In this document: piece after piece, positions 6,120 through 13,665 of the stretch | How positions within the stretch are numbered: position 1 is the first letter of the stretch | How the letters are laid out: the number at the start of each line of letters is the position of its first letter | Source of the DNA: Synergistaceae bacterium | GTDB lineage: Bacteria > Synergistota > Synergistia > Synergistales > Synergistaceae | Length of the DNA: 14,906 nucleotides | Direction of reading: 5' to 3' | Assembly (NCBI GenBank): GCA_030539135.1 | Contig: JAUNSQ010000010.1 | Span: forward strand, 1 to 14,906 | The notes under the pieces: model-generated | Seen by the model: only the letters and a program-made list of their open reading frames with translations | The model's database searches: none | What the model was told of the DNA's origin: nothing | Position numbers and translations under genes: made by a program

Positions 6120-6548
6120 CTATTTCTTTTTGAGTTCGGTTACAACTGCGTCGGTGATATCGATACCGCCAAAGAACACCGCGTCTTTATCGACGACTAC
6201 GTTGATTTTCTTCGCGTTGGCAACTGTTCTTACCGCGAGGTTGATGTCCTTAAAGAGAGGTTCCATCAATTTTGCTTCTTCCTGAGCGGCTTCCTGACGC
6301 TTCTTCTGATATATCTGCGCTTTTTTCTTGTCGTCTTTTTCTTTGTCTATCGCCGTTTTGGCTTCATTCTGCTTCTTCTCGGTCATCGTCTTTATCTGTT
6401 TCTGTACCTGTTCAAACTTCGGGTGCTGGAACATTATCCTCTGCGGGTTAACGCACCCGATAACGTCTGCAAACGCAGTCCCTGCTGCGAGAAGTGCGAG
6501 CAATGAAGCAGCTGCGGCACATATTGCTATTTTCTTCGTTGAAAACAT
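6120..6548 (-). CDS. OmpH/Skp-family periplasmic chaperone
   Basis: A 142-residue secreted protein. Residues 1-27 are a signal peptide: KK at the start, a hydrophobic core of Ala/Leu, and probable cleavage after TAFA. There is no lipobox cysteine. The mature part starts DVIGCVNPQRIMFQHPKF, the typical first strand of Skp/OmpH. A long, highly charged coiled coil (about 45-110, rich in Lys, Gln, Glu) follows, then the returning strand INVVVDKDAVFFGGIDITDAVV, typical of the family. Skp-like proteins hold unfolded outer-membrane proteins in the periplasm, so the gene argues for a two-membrane cell. GAGGAGG precedes the ATG. It stands alone here, without bamA or lpxD beside it. Confidence 0.9.
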   Translation of the reverse strand: MFSTKKIAICAAAASLLALLAAGTAFADVIGCVNPQRIMFQHPKFEQVQKQIKTMTEKKQNEAKTAIDKEKDDKKKAQIYQKKRQEAAQEEAKLMEPLFKDINLAVRTVANAKKINVVVDKDAVFFGGIDITDAVVTELKKK

Positions 6549-6683
6549 AATGGCAAATTACCTCCTCAAGGATTATGAACCAATTATATATTAGTTTTGC
6601 TTTCTCAACTCATGGATTTTACCTGTCCTTATTCGCTCAGTCCACGTATAATTGCGGAAAACATATATTCCGGGGTGAAGAAT

Positions 6684-6899
6684 ATGGAATGCGTCGCGAC
6701 CTTCGATACAACCTACATGGCTCTGCTGTTCGAAAAAACATGCAAAAAACTCGGCTGTGACGTCAAGATCATTCCTGTGCCGCGCACTCTCTCGGCCAGC
6801 TGTGGCCTTGCGTGCAGCTATGCGTGCGGTGAGGAAGAGAAAATAAGATCGACCGCAAGCGCCGAAAATATCGAGGTCGCCGGATATCACAAGTTATAG
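6684..6899 (+). CDS. DUF3343 family small protein
   Basis: A 71-residue protein similar to the DUF3343 family, small putative sulfur/selenium-carrier-like proteins that often have a conserved SCG motif after a VPR strand. Visible here: CVATFDTTYMALLFEK at the start, then GCDVKIIPVPRTLSASCGLAC with the conserved Cys at 40 and further cysteines at 44 and 48. I chose the ATG at 6684, because GGGGTGAAG lies just before it and similarity begins at this Met; an upstream Met at 6597 is in frame but would add 29 unrelated residues. It is divergent from ompH and ends 17 nt from the convergent small membrane protein gene. The biochemical role of the family is not established. Confidence 0.82.
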   Translation: MECVATFDTTYMALLFEKTCKKLGCDVKIIPVPRTLSASCGLACSYACGEEEKIRSTASAENIEVAGYHKL

Positions 6900-6916
6900 C
6901 TATTCTGGGCGCGGCC

Positions 6917-7174
6917 TCATTCATCCTTAAAATATTTACGCCAAAAAATATAGACCATAAATCTCCAGAACAGATATCCTGCGGAAACTACCGCGATACC
7001 TATCCACAACGACCTAGACGCGCTCAGCCCAGTCCGCGCGGCAAATTCCTCGTTGCTTCTCCGCAGTACGTCCTGATCCGTATTGAAATACTCCCAACCC
7101 CATCTCAGAACGATAACGGCGGACAAGACCGTCAATATTCTATTTAGGGCGCCGCGGCCATATCGATCAAACAA
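6917..7174 (-). CDS. Small two-helix membrane protein, unknown function
   Basis: Not recognised. The frame gives 85 residues from a TTG at 7174, the only plausible start; there is no ATG or GTG upstream after the ClC stop, and the ribosome-binding site is poor (GGACG). Two hydrophobic segments are clear: about 12-29 (LNRILTVLSAVIVLRWGW) and about 55-77 (SLWIGIAVVSAGYLFWRF). A polar loop with DQDVLRRSNEEF joins them, and the end is charged (WRKYFKDE). It begins about 21 bp after the ClC gene and in the same reading frame as it, so co-transcription is likely and translation may depend on the upstream gene. Its regular membrane topology argues that it is a real gene, but the start codon is uncertain. 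Confidence 0.6.
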   Translation of the reverse strand: MFDRYGRGALNRILTVLSAVIVLRWGWEYFNTDQDVLRRSNEEFAARTGLSASRSLWIGIAVVSAGYLFWRFMVYIFWRKYFKDE

Positions 7175-7195
7175 AACGAAACGTCCGTAATAATT

Positions 7196-8566
7196 TTATT
7201 TCTTCTTGCCCATAACATTTTTCTTGATTTCCTTCTTTACTTCTCTCGCGTAGAAATTCACGACTTTTGATGTCGGAATGCCTTCAAAACGGCCGACTAT
7301 CTCCTCAACCCCGTCGGCGTTCTTCCTTTTCACAAAAGTCTTCGCCTTTGGACGCAGCATGAGCTGCCCCGGGTAAAGGCTCCTGTGTCCTGTCATCACA
7401 TAGGACACAGTACACGCGATACCGGCAAAGGGCGCAATGGGAGCGCCAAAAAGTTCCATAGCAAGGATCGTGGAGGCTATCGGTGTATTGGTCGAACCGG
7501 CAAGTACGGACACAAGGCCAAGCGCACTGAATATCTCGGCTTTGCCTCCGACAAGCGACGAGAAAAACGTCCCAGAGGTCGCGCCTATCACGAGCGTCGG
7601 CGTCAACACGCCGCCATTTCCGCCGCAGCCAAGCGTAACGGCCATGGCAAACGATTTTAAGATAAAAGCGAACGGCTGCGTGGTCTCGCCGTTGATGGCG
7701 TGAGTTATCAACTCGTCGCCAAGGCCAAGATAGTACGGGCCGAAGACCGCTGTGATAAGCAGCATGATCGCAGCTCCAAGCAGAGGCTTCGTATACTGAG
7801 GTATTTTTAATTTATTAAATCCAAACCGTACAGTCCTCAGGCATTCTATATGCAGCAGCGATACAATGCCAAAAAACATTCCTGCGAGGACTGACATAAA
7901 TATCATATTCGGAGCAAGCATGGGCAGGTCTATCAAAAATTCTGGGAGATGTCCCGCGCCCCAGAAGGCCGCGGTCTCTCTGGATATGATTCCGCCGATA
8001 AACGCAGGAAGCAGAACGTCGTAGTACATCTGCCCGGCATATAATATCTCGACACCGAAAATCGCTCCGGTTATTGGCGTCCCAAATACGGCGGAGATGC
8101 CCGATGCAACGCCGACTATCACCAGCCGTTTCATATCATAATCGTCAAGCCTGAAAAAACGTGATAAGGCATACATTATCCCAGCGCCTATCTGAGCACT
8201 CGGGCCCTCTTTGCCAGTAGAACCTCCGACCGCTATCGTTACGACAGTCGAGACAAGGCGTACAGGGATAGCCGTTAGGCTCACTGCCCCAGCTTTTTCA
8301 TGTATAGACTTTTCAACGTCGACCTTTTCGTCGTTAGTAAATATATGGACGGCATAAAAGCTAAATAAAAACCCGGGGAGTATGAGCAAATGATTTAGGT
8401 TCCCCAATGTATTGACAAAGTCGATAAAATTTATAGCCGCGTCCAGAATATACAGAAACGCGGCCGTTGCCGTGCCGACAGCGAGCCCGGCAATGACCGC
8501 GAAGAACACCCATTTTGTCAGAGAACTGAAAAGCCATATCTGATCTCTTACTATGTCGTTACGCAT
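7196..8566 (-). CDS. ClC-family chloride channel/antiporter
   Basis: A polytopic inner-membrane anion transporter of 456 residues with about ten or more hydrophobic segments and no CBS domains. The second ClC signature is intact: GGSTGKEGPSAQIGAG, with the gating glutamate in GKEGP at about 118-122. The third is GCGGNGGVLTPTLVIGA (about 314-330), in place of GxFxP. GHRSLYPGQ near 396 supplies a tyrosine where the central anion-coordinating Tyr is expected. The first signature GSGIP is not seen; its place holds NDEKVDVEK. After FGVE (about 171-174), the position of the internal proton glutamate in Escherichia coli ClC appears to be Ile. I start at the ATG at 8566, because GGTGGTG is 8 nt upstream; a GTG at 8575 is also in frame. 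It lies 47 nt after the LUD gene and just before a small membrane protein. Confidence 0.9.
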   Translation of the reverse strand: MRNDIVRDQIWLFSSLTKWVFFAVIAGLAVGTATAAFLYILDAAINFIDFVNTLGNLNHLLILPGFLFSFYAVHIFTNDEKVDVEKSIHEKAGAVSLTAIPVRLVSTVVTIAVGGSTGKEGPSAQIGAGIMYALSRFFRLDDYDMKRLVIVGVASGISAVFGTPITGAIFGVEILYAGQMYYDVLLPAFIGGIISRETAAFWGAGHLPEFLIDLPMLAPNMIFMSVLAGMFFGIVSLLHIECLRTVRFGFNKLKIPQYTKPLLGAAIMLLITAVFGPYYLGLGDELITHAINGETTQPFAFILKSFAMAVTLGCGGNGGVLTPTLVIGATSGTFFSSLVGGKAEIFSALGLVSVLAGSTNTPIASTILAMELFGAPIAPFAGIACTVSYVMTGHRSLYPGQLMLRPKAKTFVKRKNADGVEEIVGRFEGIPTSKVVNFYAREVKKEIKKNVMGKKK

Positions 8567-8613
8567 TGACAACACACCACCAGAAAAATTTAGTACCAGC
8601 TATTGCTTTCGTT

Positions 8614-9261
8614 CTAGTATCCAAGTTCCTCTTCCACTATTATCACATGACACTCCCTGCCCATCGGCGCGCGTTCCATCATCATAACGACGCGGCATGA
8701 GCAGTCCGGGCTGTTGCAGTCTACGCAGCGTCCGACTTTCGCGCACGGAGTGCTCCCGTCTAGGCGCAGGACGTTCGGCGGCGTGGCGACATCGCGCACA
8801 CGGCGCAAGGCGCTTTGAATGTCCCTTGTGATCTTATTTTTGCCGACTATCATGAGCAGTTTGCCGGGAGCCCAAGCCATCGCCCCCACTCGGTTGCCGT
8901 GTCCGTCAATATTAACAAGCACGCCGTCCATCGTTACGGCGTTTACGCTCGTAACGAGCCAATCCGACGTAAGCTCTTCAATAAAACGAGCTGGCTTGTC
9001 CTCCTTTTTCAAATTCGGGTCCCAATGTACGGCGACTTTAGACCCTCTCTTTTCAAGTTCGGTAATAAGCCCGACCTCGCGAACAGTGACCGTCCCGGGG
9101 ACGCCTACGCTCGCACCGGCAGGAATAAGCTTCAACGCGGCTTCGAGCGCTTCGCCCTTGTTCTTTACGGACTGCGCCGTAAACCCACGGGCCGTAAGCG
9201 CCTTGCATACTGACTCGGCAAGCTCCTCCGTACTCTTTTTCTTAGCTTCGAACATATCCAT
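8614..9261 (-). CDS. LUD-domain (DUF162) protein
   Basis: A 215-residue stand-alone LUD-domain protein, related to LutC/YkgG of lactate utilisation. Family marks: GASVGVPGTVTVREVGL (49-65), the central LVTSVNAVTMDGVLVNIDGHGNRVGAM (102-128) and KLLMIVGKNKITRDI. It ends with a cysteine cluster C173, C179, C182, C187 and C189 (PCAKVGRCVDCNSPDCSCR), also found in the DUF162 subgroup and possibly metal-binding. LutA and LutB partners are absent here, so lactate oxidation should not be assumed. GGAAGGAG precedes the ATG at 9261. It is divergent from yhdT-panF across a 131-bp space and 47 nt upstream of the ClC gene, with no visible terminator between. Confidence 0.88.
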   Translation of the reverse strand: MDMFEAKKKSTEELAESVCKALTARGFTAQSVKNKGEALEAALKLIPAGASVGVPGTVTVREVGLITELEKRGSKVAVHWDPNLKKEDKPARFIEELTSDWLVTSVNAVTMDGVLVNIDGHGNRVGAMAWAPGKLLMIVGKNKITRDIQSALRRVRDVATPPNVLRLDGSTPCAKVGRCVDCNSPDCSCRVVMMMERAPMGRECHVIIVEEELGY

Positions 9262-9289
9262 GATTTATTCTCTCCTTCCGCTGAACGCG

Positions 9290-9322
9290 GTATGATTTTT
9301 TACCCTGCGCGTGAAATCATAC
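9290..9322. promoter_or_regulatory. Perfect 9-bp inverted repeat between LUD and yhdT genes
   Basis: GTATGATTT (9290-9298) and AAATCATAC (9314-9322) are perfect arms with a 15-bp spacer. The site lies immediately upstream of the candidate -35 box of yhdT-panF (9325) and about 30 bp upstream of the LUD start. It may be a regulator binding site serving both directions; no regulator gene is adjacent. Confidence 0.4.
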
Positions 9323-9324
9323 TA

Positions 9325-9353
9325 TTTCAGTTTTCCTCTAAATAGTTTATACT
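9325..9353 (+). promoter_or_regulatory. Candidate promoter for yhdT-panF
   Basis: TATACT (9348-9353) is a five-of-six match to the -10 consensus. It is preceded at 17 bp by TTTCAG (9325-9330), a weak -35. It lies about 40 bp before the yhdT start, directly after the inverted repeat at 9290-9322. Confidence 0.4.
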
Positions 9354-9392
9354 TATCCACCAAAGAAAAACAAGAGGTATGGGGGAATTGTT

Positions 9393-9653
9393 TTGGCAAA
9401 CAGCAGACTTAGAAAAGAATCCAATTTAGAAACGATTGTCGTTTTATTGCTCTATATCATCTTTTTCGCCTGGTGGTACATAACTGCATACGGCTTTGGA
9501 GACGACCCGTCAAAATATAAATTTGTGTTCGGTTTTCCAGAATGGTTCTTTTACAGCTGTTTAGTCGGCTACCCCGCGATATCCTTCCTGCTTTGGATAG
9601 CGGTAAGGTTATTCTTCCGTGATACTCCGCTGGAGGATAACGACCATGACTAA
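9393..9653 (+). CDS. yhdT: YhdT/DUF997 small membrane protein, partner of the pantothenate symporter
   Basis: An 86-residue membrane protein of the YhdT (DUF997) family, regularly encoded directly before panF and thought to be an accessory subunit of the sodium/pantothenate symporter. Two hydrophobic segments: about 14-35 (TIVVLLLYIIFFAWWYITAYGFG) and about 52-74 (FYSCLVGYPAISFLLWIAVRLFF). FGFPEWFFYSC between them is a family mark. The end is acidic. The start is a TTG at 9393, with GGGGG about 9 nt before it; an ATG at 9379 is out of frame and closes quickly. The stop overlaps the panF start by 8 nt, indicating coupled translation. Confidence 0.88.
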   Translation: MANSRLRKESNLETIVVLLLYIIFFAWWYITAYGFGDDPSKYKFVFGFPEWFFYSCLVGYPAISFLLWIAVRLFFRDTPLEDNDHD

Positions 9654-11130
9654 TCGTATAGAAATGATGATCCCGCTTTTACTCTATTTCTTTTTTATAA
9701 TGGGAATAGCTCTTTGGGGAAACAAAAAAACTAAGGACAAAACCGGGACTTCGGGTTTTATGGAAGAATACTTCCTCGGCAGCCGCTCTATGGGCGGATT
9801 TGTCCTCGCGATGGCAATCATCACCACCTACACAAGCGCGAGCAGCTTCATAGGTGGGCCTGGCGTCGCGTACAAAGTGGGGCTCGGCTGGATACTCCTT
9901 TCAATGATACAGGTCCCCACAGCGTTTTTGACGTTGGGGGTCCTTGGCAAGCGCTTCGCCGTCATCGCCAGGCGCACAAACGCTGTGACGATAACCGATT
10001 TTCTGCGCGCGCGCTACAAGAGCGACGCCGTCGTCATACTTGCGTCACTTGCCTTGCTCATCTTTTTTATGGCGTCTATGCTCGCCCAATTCATAGGAGG
10101 GGCTCGTTTATTCGAATCGATTACAGGCTACTCGTATCAAATGGGGCTTTTGATATTTGGCCTCACCGTTATCATGTACACGACCATTGGAGGATTTCGC
10201 GCAGTAGTATTGACGGACACGATACAGGGGATAATGATGCTCCTAGCCTCAACGGCTATATTGGTAGCTGTAATAACAGCCGGAGGCGGCGTGGCAAACA
10301 TCATGTCGTCCTTGCAGGCGATCGATCCAGGGCTCCTTACGCCGCAGGGCGCCGGCGGCTCGATCCCCAAGCCGTTCATCCTTTCTTTCTGGGTGCTCGT
10401 CGGATTTGGAATTCTTGGATTGCCCCAAACGACACAGAAATGTTTAGGGTTCAAAGACACAAAATCGATGCAGTCTGCGATGATAATTGGGACGTTCACG
10501 GTAGGATTTACGATGCTCACGATGCATCTTGTCGGCGCGCTCGGACGCGCGGTCGTCCCCGGAATAGAGATAGGCGACCTCGCGATCCCGACGATAACGC
10601 TCAAGCTCATGTCGCCTTTCTGGGCTGGGATCTTCATCGCAGGGCCGCTCGCGGCTATAATGTCTACCGTCGATTCGATGCTTATAATGTGTTCCGCCGC
10701 GATCGTTAAAGACCTCTATTTCCATTACGTGGCAAGGAACGACGAAACAAAATTGCCTCCGCGAAAGGTGCGTCTGATGAGTCTATCCGTGACAGGCATC
10801 GTGGGAGTTCTAGTCTTCTTCGCGGCCATGGAGCCTCCCTCGCTCCTAGTATGGATAAACCTCTTCGCGTTTGGCGGACTTGAATCCGTCTTCTTTTGCC
10901 CAACATTGTTCGGACTTTATTGGAGACGCGCGAACGCTATGGGCGCTATTCTATCCATGACCGCTGGATGCGCGGCGTTCTTCTTCTTCAATATATCCAA
11001 AATCAGCGTGGCGGGTACGACAGCGATAGTACCAACTCTAGTTATAGCCGCAGCGGTATTTATAGCAGGGAGCTTGCTTTCAAAAGATAATACGAACGAC
11101 GCGGAACTCCATAAGATTTTTGATTTTTAA
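9646..11130 (+). CDS. panF: Sodium/pantothenate symporter PanF
   Basis: Imports pantothenate (vitamin B5, the coenzyme A precursor) with sodium; an inner-membrane protein of the sodium:solute symporter family. The 494 residues agree with the usual length near 480-500. The sequence follows PanF closely: EYFLGSRSMGGFVLAMA, TTYTSASSFIGGPGVAYKVG, AQFIGGARLFE, GGFRAVVLTDTIQG, FGILGLPQTTQKCL, LAGPLAAIMSTVDS-like IAGPLAAIMSTVDSM and NLFAFGGLESVFF. About 13 membrane helices are expected. I choose the ATG at 9646, with GGAGG 9 nt before it and overlapping the yhdT stop; an in-frame upstream start at 9619 lies inside yhdT. The perfect palindrome at 11154-11191 follows. Confidence 0.94.
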   Translation: MTNRIEMMIPLLLYFFFIMGIALWGNKKTKDKTGTSGFMEEYFLGSRSMGGFVLAMAIITTYTSASSFIGGPGVAYKVGLGWILLSMIQVPTAFLTLGVLGKRFAVIARRTNAVTITDFLRARYKSDAVVILASLALLIFFMASMLAQFIGGARLFESITGYSYQMGLLIFGLTVIMYTTIGGFRAVVLTDTIQGIMMLLASTAILVAVITAGGGVANIMSSLQAIDPGLLTPQGAGGSIPKPFILSFWVLVGFGILGLPQTTQKCLGFKDTKSMQSAMIIGTFTVGFTMLTMHLVGALGRAVVPGIEIGDLAIPTITLKLMSPFWAGIFIAGPLAAIMSTVDSMLIMCSAAIVKDLYFHYVARNDETKLPPRKVRLMSLSVTGIVGVLVFFAAMEPPSLLVWINLFAFGGLESVFFCPTLFGLYWRRANAMGAILSMTAGCAAFFFFNISKISVAGTTAIVPTLVIAAAVFIAGSLLSKDNTNDAELHKIFDF

Positions 11131-11153
11131 GATATTTCCAGCGTGTATTTTCG

Positions 11154-11191
11154 ACGCAAACGGGCCGCGGATATCCGCGGCCCGTTTGCGT
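11154..11191. terminator. Perfect 38-bp palindrome between panF and phoR, probable two-way terminator
   Basis: Two 19-bp arms meet at GATATC (11170-11175) with no mismatch and no spacer; the core is GGGCCGCGG / CCGCGGCCC. It lies between convergent genes, 23 nt after the panF stop and 18 nt after the end of the kinase gene on the other strand. It would fold in RNA from either strand. T-rich tails are short (GTTTGCGTTT on plus), so intrinsic termination is likely but not textbook. Confidence 0.65.
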
Positions 11192-11209
11192 TTAATGTCT
11201 ATCATAGTT

Positions 11210-12967
11210 CTATGCTTTTGGGAGTTGCATTCTAAACATCGCGCCGCCAAGTTTTGACTCCGCTAGTTCGAGCGTTCCGCCGTGGCGTTCGGCTATCCGT
11301 CTTGCGATGGACAGCCCCAGCCCATAGCCGCCCGTTTTCTCGCCGCTCCTAGCGCGATGCGCGTCGCCTCTGCGAAAACGGTCGAAGATGCTTTCCTCCT
11401 CGCCCTCCGCCACGCCTGGGCCGTTGTCGTCGACGATTATCTCGTACGCGTCCCCTCTGTCCCTTATCGAGAAATCGACCTTACCCCCGTCTTCACGGGA
11501 GGAATTCACATACTTGACCGCATTCTCCACAAGGTTGAAAAGCGCGCGTTTCAGATCGTCATAGCGGCCTTTGATGACGGAACAGTCCTTGGGGAACGTA
11601 CAACTGAAATCTATTTTTTCAACGCCAGGTATCATCTCAGCTTCCGCGGCGACGTCCTTTCCAAGCTCGGATACATCCACGTCGCCCATTCCTTTTTTCA
11701 GAGGCTCGACATCTAATTTTACAAGGAACATCAAATCGTCTACAAGCCCGCTGATACGCTCCTGCTGCTGTATCATGCTGTTTAGGCTCTTAACGTCCTC
11801 GTCGCTGAGTTCGCTGTCGGACGACCGAAGCAGTTCAAGCCCCATGCGTATCACGGTCAGCGGCGTCTGGAATTCATGCCCCGCGTCGATAAAGAAATCT
11901 CTGCGCGCATCCTCGAGCCTGACCTTTTCCGTAAGGTCCTGCATGATTATCAGACGCCCTTTTGTGATCGAAAGAGTCGTCATCTCAATTTTCTTAGCGT
12001 TATGCCCCAATGTCGACACCAGTTCCGTCCCATCGGGTTTATCAAGCTGTTTGCACATATCCTCGCATGGGAGCACTACCTCTATCGACGCTCCGCGCCC
12101 GGGCAGGGCGTCCAAGTACCCGCACAAGACGGCGGCGGCTTTGTTAATATAGCGTATTTTGCGTTTTTCATCTATCAGTACGATACCAATTGGAATTTTT
12201 TCAACAAGAAGTGATATTTCTTCTTTGCTTTCCCGTGCCTCGCTAACGCTCAATTTCAGCGAATCCGACATCGAATTCAGCGCGTTGGAAAGCGTCTGTA
12301 TCTCAGGGTCGTCCGTGATGGGAAAACGAGCCGAGCCGCCCTCCGCAATCGTTTCGGCCGCCCTGCTCAACGAGTTAAGCGGACGCATCAGTGACCGCAG
12401 CATCCAGTAAGCACCGCCCCACACTAACAGGAGAAGCAGTTCAAGCGAATACAGGAAGGACTTTCCCATCGACCATCCCAATTCTTTCAACTTTTCTATT
12501 GGGAACGATAGCCGTATGACCATACTTGTGCCCGGCTCTCCGGGGAACACTACCCTTCTAGCCATATAGTTGAGCCATTCGTCCTGGGTCTTGCTGAACC
12601 GTATCTCAGATGCGCCGCCTGATGCAAAAGCCTCCATGACCTCGGGACGTTTATAATGGTTGTCAAGTTCCTTCGTCTCGGTCTTATTATCAAGAACCAC
12701 ATCGCCCATCGTGTTGATAACGGTTATTCTGCCTTCAGGGTATATCTTGCCCCAGACCTCGACTATTTTTTTCACGCCGGACAGCCCATCTTTGCCGGCT
12801 GCATCAGCGAACGAGTCGAGATAACGCGAGAGCATAACGCTGTTGTTCTCAATAAGTTTCGCCTTCTCAGACCGATAGATAAGCGCCCAGACAGAGACTG
12901 CGATAAGAACGACGGAGACCGTCATCAATACGGCAATTTTTTTTCTAAGCGTCATTCCTTTGAACAT
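11210..12967 (-). CDS. phoR: PhoR-type sensor histidine kinase
   Basis: A 585-residue membrane sensor kinase that should phosphorylate the adjacent response regulator. Domains in order: membrane helix about 11-30; extracytoplasmic sensor region 31-168; second helix about 169-190; HAMP about 192-245; PAS-like domain about 252-345; HisKA with the phospho-acceptor His364 in GHEFQTPLTVIR; and HATPase with N482 in LFNLVENAVKY, DDNGPG (513-518), FDRF (528-531) and GGYGLGLSIA (546-555). The H-box reads GHEFQTP where SHELRTP is usual, but the His, Glu, Thr and Pro are kept. The ATG at 12967 lies inside the end of the regulator gene (23-nt overlap) and has GGGAGG upstream. PhoU and PstB upstream support a role in phosphate control; the signal itself cannot be read from the sequence. 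Confidence 0.88.
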   Translation of the reverse strand: MFKGMTLRKKIAVLMTVSVVLIAVSVWALIYRSEKAKLIENNSVMLSRYLDSFADAAGKDGLSGVKKIVEVWGKIYPEGRITVINTMGDVVLDNKTETKELDNHYKRPEVMEAFASGGASEIRFSKTQDEWLNYMARRVVFPGEPGTSMVIRLSFPIEKLKELGWSMGKSFLYSLELLLLLVWGGAYWMLRSLMRPLNSLSRAAETIAEGGSARFPITDDPEIQTLSNALNSMSDSLKLSVSEARESKEEISLLVEKIPIGIVLIDEKRKIRYINKAAAVLCGYLDALPGRGASIEVVLPCEDMCKQLDKPDGTELVSTLGHNAKKIEMTTLSITKGRLIIMQDLTEKVRLEDARRDFFIDAGHEFQTPLTVIRMGLELLRSSDSELSDEDVKSLNSMIQQQERISGLVDDLMFLVKLDVEPLKKGMGDVDVSELGKDVAAEAEMIPGVEKIDFSCTFPKDCSVIKGRYDDLKRALFNLVENAVKYVNSSREDGGKVDFSIRDRGDAYEIIVDDNGPGVAEGEEESIFDRFRRGDAHRARSGEKTGGYGLGLSIARRIAERHGGTLELAESKLGGAMFRMQLPKA

Positions 12968-13661
12968 CTTCCCGTTCCTCCCAAATCAATCTGTAGCCGC
13001 GGCCCCTGAGCGTCTGCGCCGAAAGCATCGGATACGTTCCGTCGTTTAGTTTCTTTCTAAGTCTGGACATGTGTACGTCGAGCGTGCGAGTATCCCCTTC
13101 GCCATAGCCCCATATCTTCCTCAGCAGTTCCTCCCTCCCAACGGTATGCCCCATTCGCCTGGCAAGCGCCGTCAGGATATCAAATTCAGTCGGGCTGAGG
13201 TCCAACATCACACCGTGAAGGAACGCCTCGCCGGACGCCGTATCTATCTTCAGGCCCTCGTTCTCAATAACTTTAGACGAGCCTTCGGGGGCGTGTCTTC
13301 TCAACAGCACGCGAACCCTCGCAAGCAGCTCGTCAAGCGGAAACGGCTTCCTCATATAATCGTCGGCTCCCAAATCAAGCCCTTGGACAACGTCCTCGGT
13401 GGAATTTCTCGCGGTCAATATCAGTATCGGAATATTTTTGAGTTTGTCGCTTGATTTCGCGCGGCGGCAGACTTCCCATCCATCCATCTGCGGAAGCATG
13501 AGGTCGAGCACGACCATATCGGGGCGTTCTTCTTCTATCATATTGAGAGCGTCGTCGCCGTTATACGCCTTTACCACGGAATACCCGTTCTGCTTCAGCG
13601 CTCTGCCAATGAATTCAACGATATTTTCCTCATCGTCGACTACCAATATTTTTTCCGCCAA
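12945..13661 (-). CDS. PhoB/PhoP-type response regulator (OmpR family)
   Basis: A 238-residue two-domain transcription regulator. The receiver domain (1-120) has the acidic pair D9/D10, phospho-acceptor D53 in VVLDLMLPQMDG, the switch Thr in ILTAR (T83) and K105 in MRKPF. The winged-helix domain (about 132-230) shows LDLSPTEFDILTALARRMGHTVGREELL, VDVHMSRLRKKL-like LDVHMSRLRKKL and TLRGRGYRL, all typical of the OmpR/PhoB class. It lies 4 nt after phoU and overlaps the kinase gene by 23 nt, so the pair is translated together. By context it should act on pst/pho genes under phosphate limitation; whether it should be called phoB or phoP is a naming choice. Confidence 0.93.
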   Translation of the reverse strand: MAEKILVVDDEENIVEFIGRALKQNGYSVVKAYNGDDALNMIEEERPDMVVLDLMLPQMDGWEVCRRAKSSDKLKNIPILILTARNSTEDVVQGLDLGADDYMRKPFPLDELLARVRVLLRRHAPEGSSKVIENEGLKIDTASGEAFLHGVMLDLSPTEFDILTALARRMGHTVGREELLRKIWGYGEGDTRTLDVHMSRLRKKLNDGTYPMLSAQTLRGRGYRLIWEEREDVQRNDA

Positions 13662-13665
13662 GACC

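Noticed and set aside
6597..6683. Longer N-terminus for the DUF3343 protein
   Set aside because: The 29 extra residues resemble nothing in the family, and GGGGTGAAG immediately precedes the internal ATG at 6684.
8819..9295. Plus-strand open frames of 132 and 158 codons
   Set aside because: Antisense to the LUD-domain gene, with low-complexity composition and no motif.
9619..9645. PanF start inside yhdT
   Set aside because: The ATG at 9646 has GGAGG at proper distance and matches the normal PanF N-terminus.
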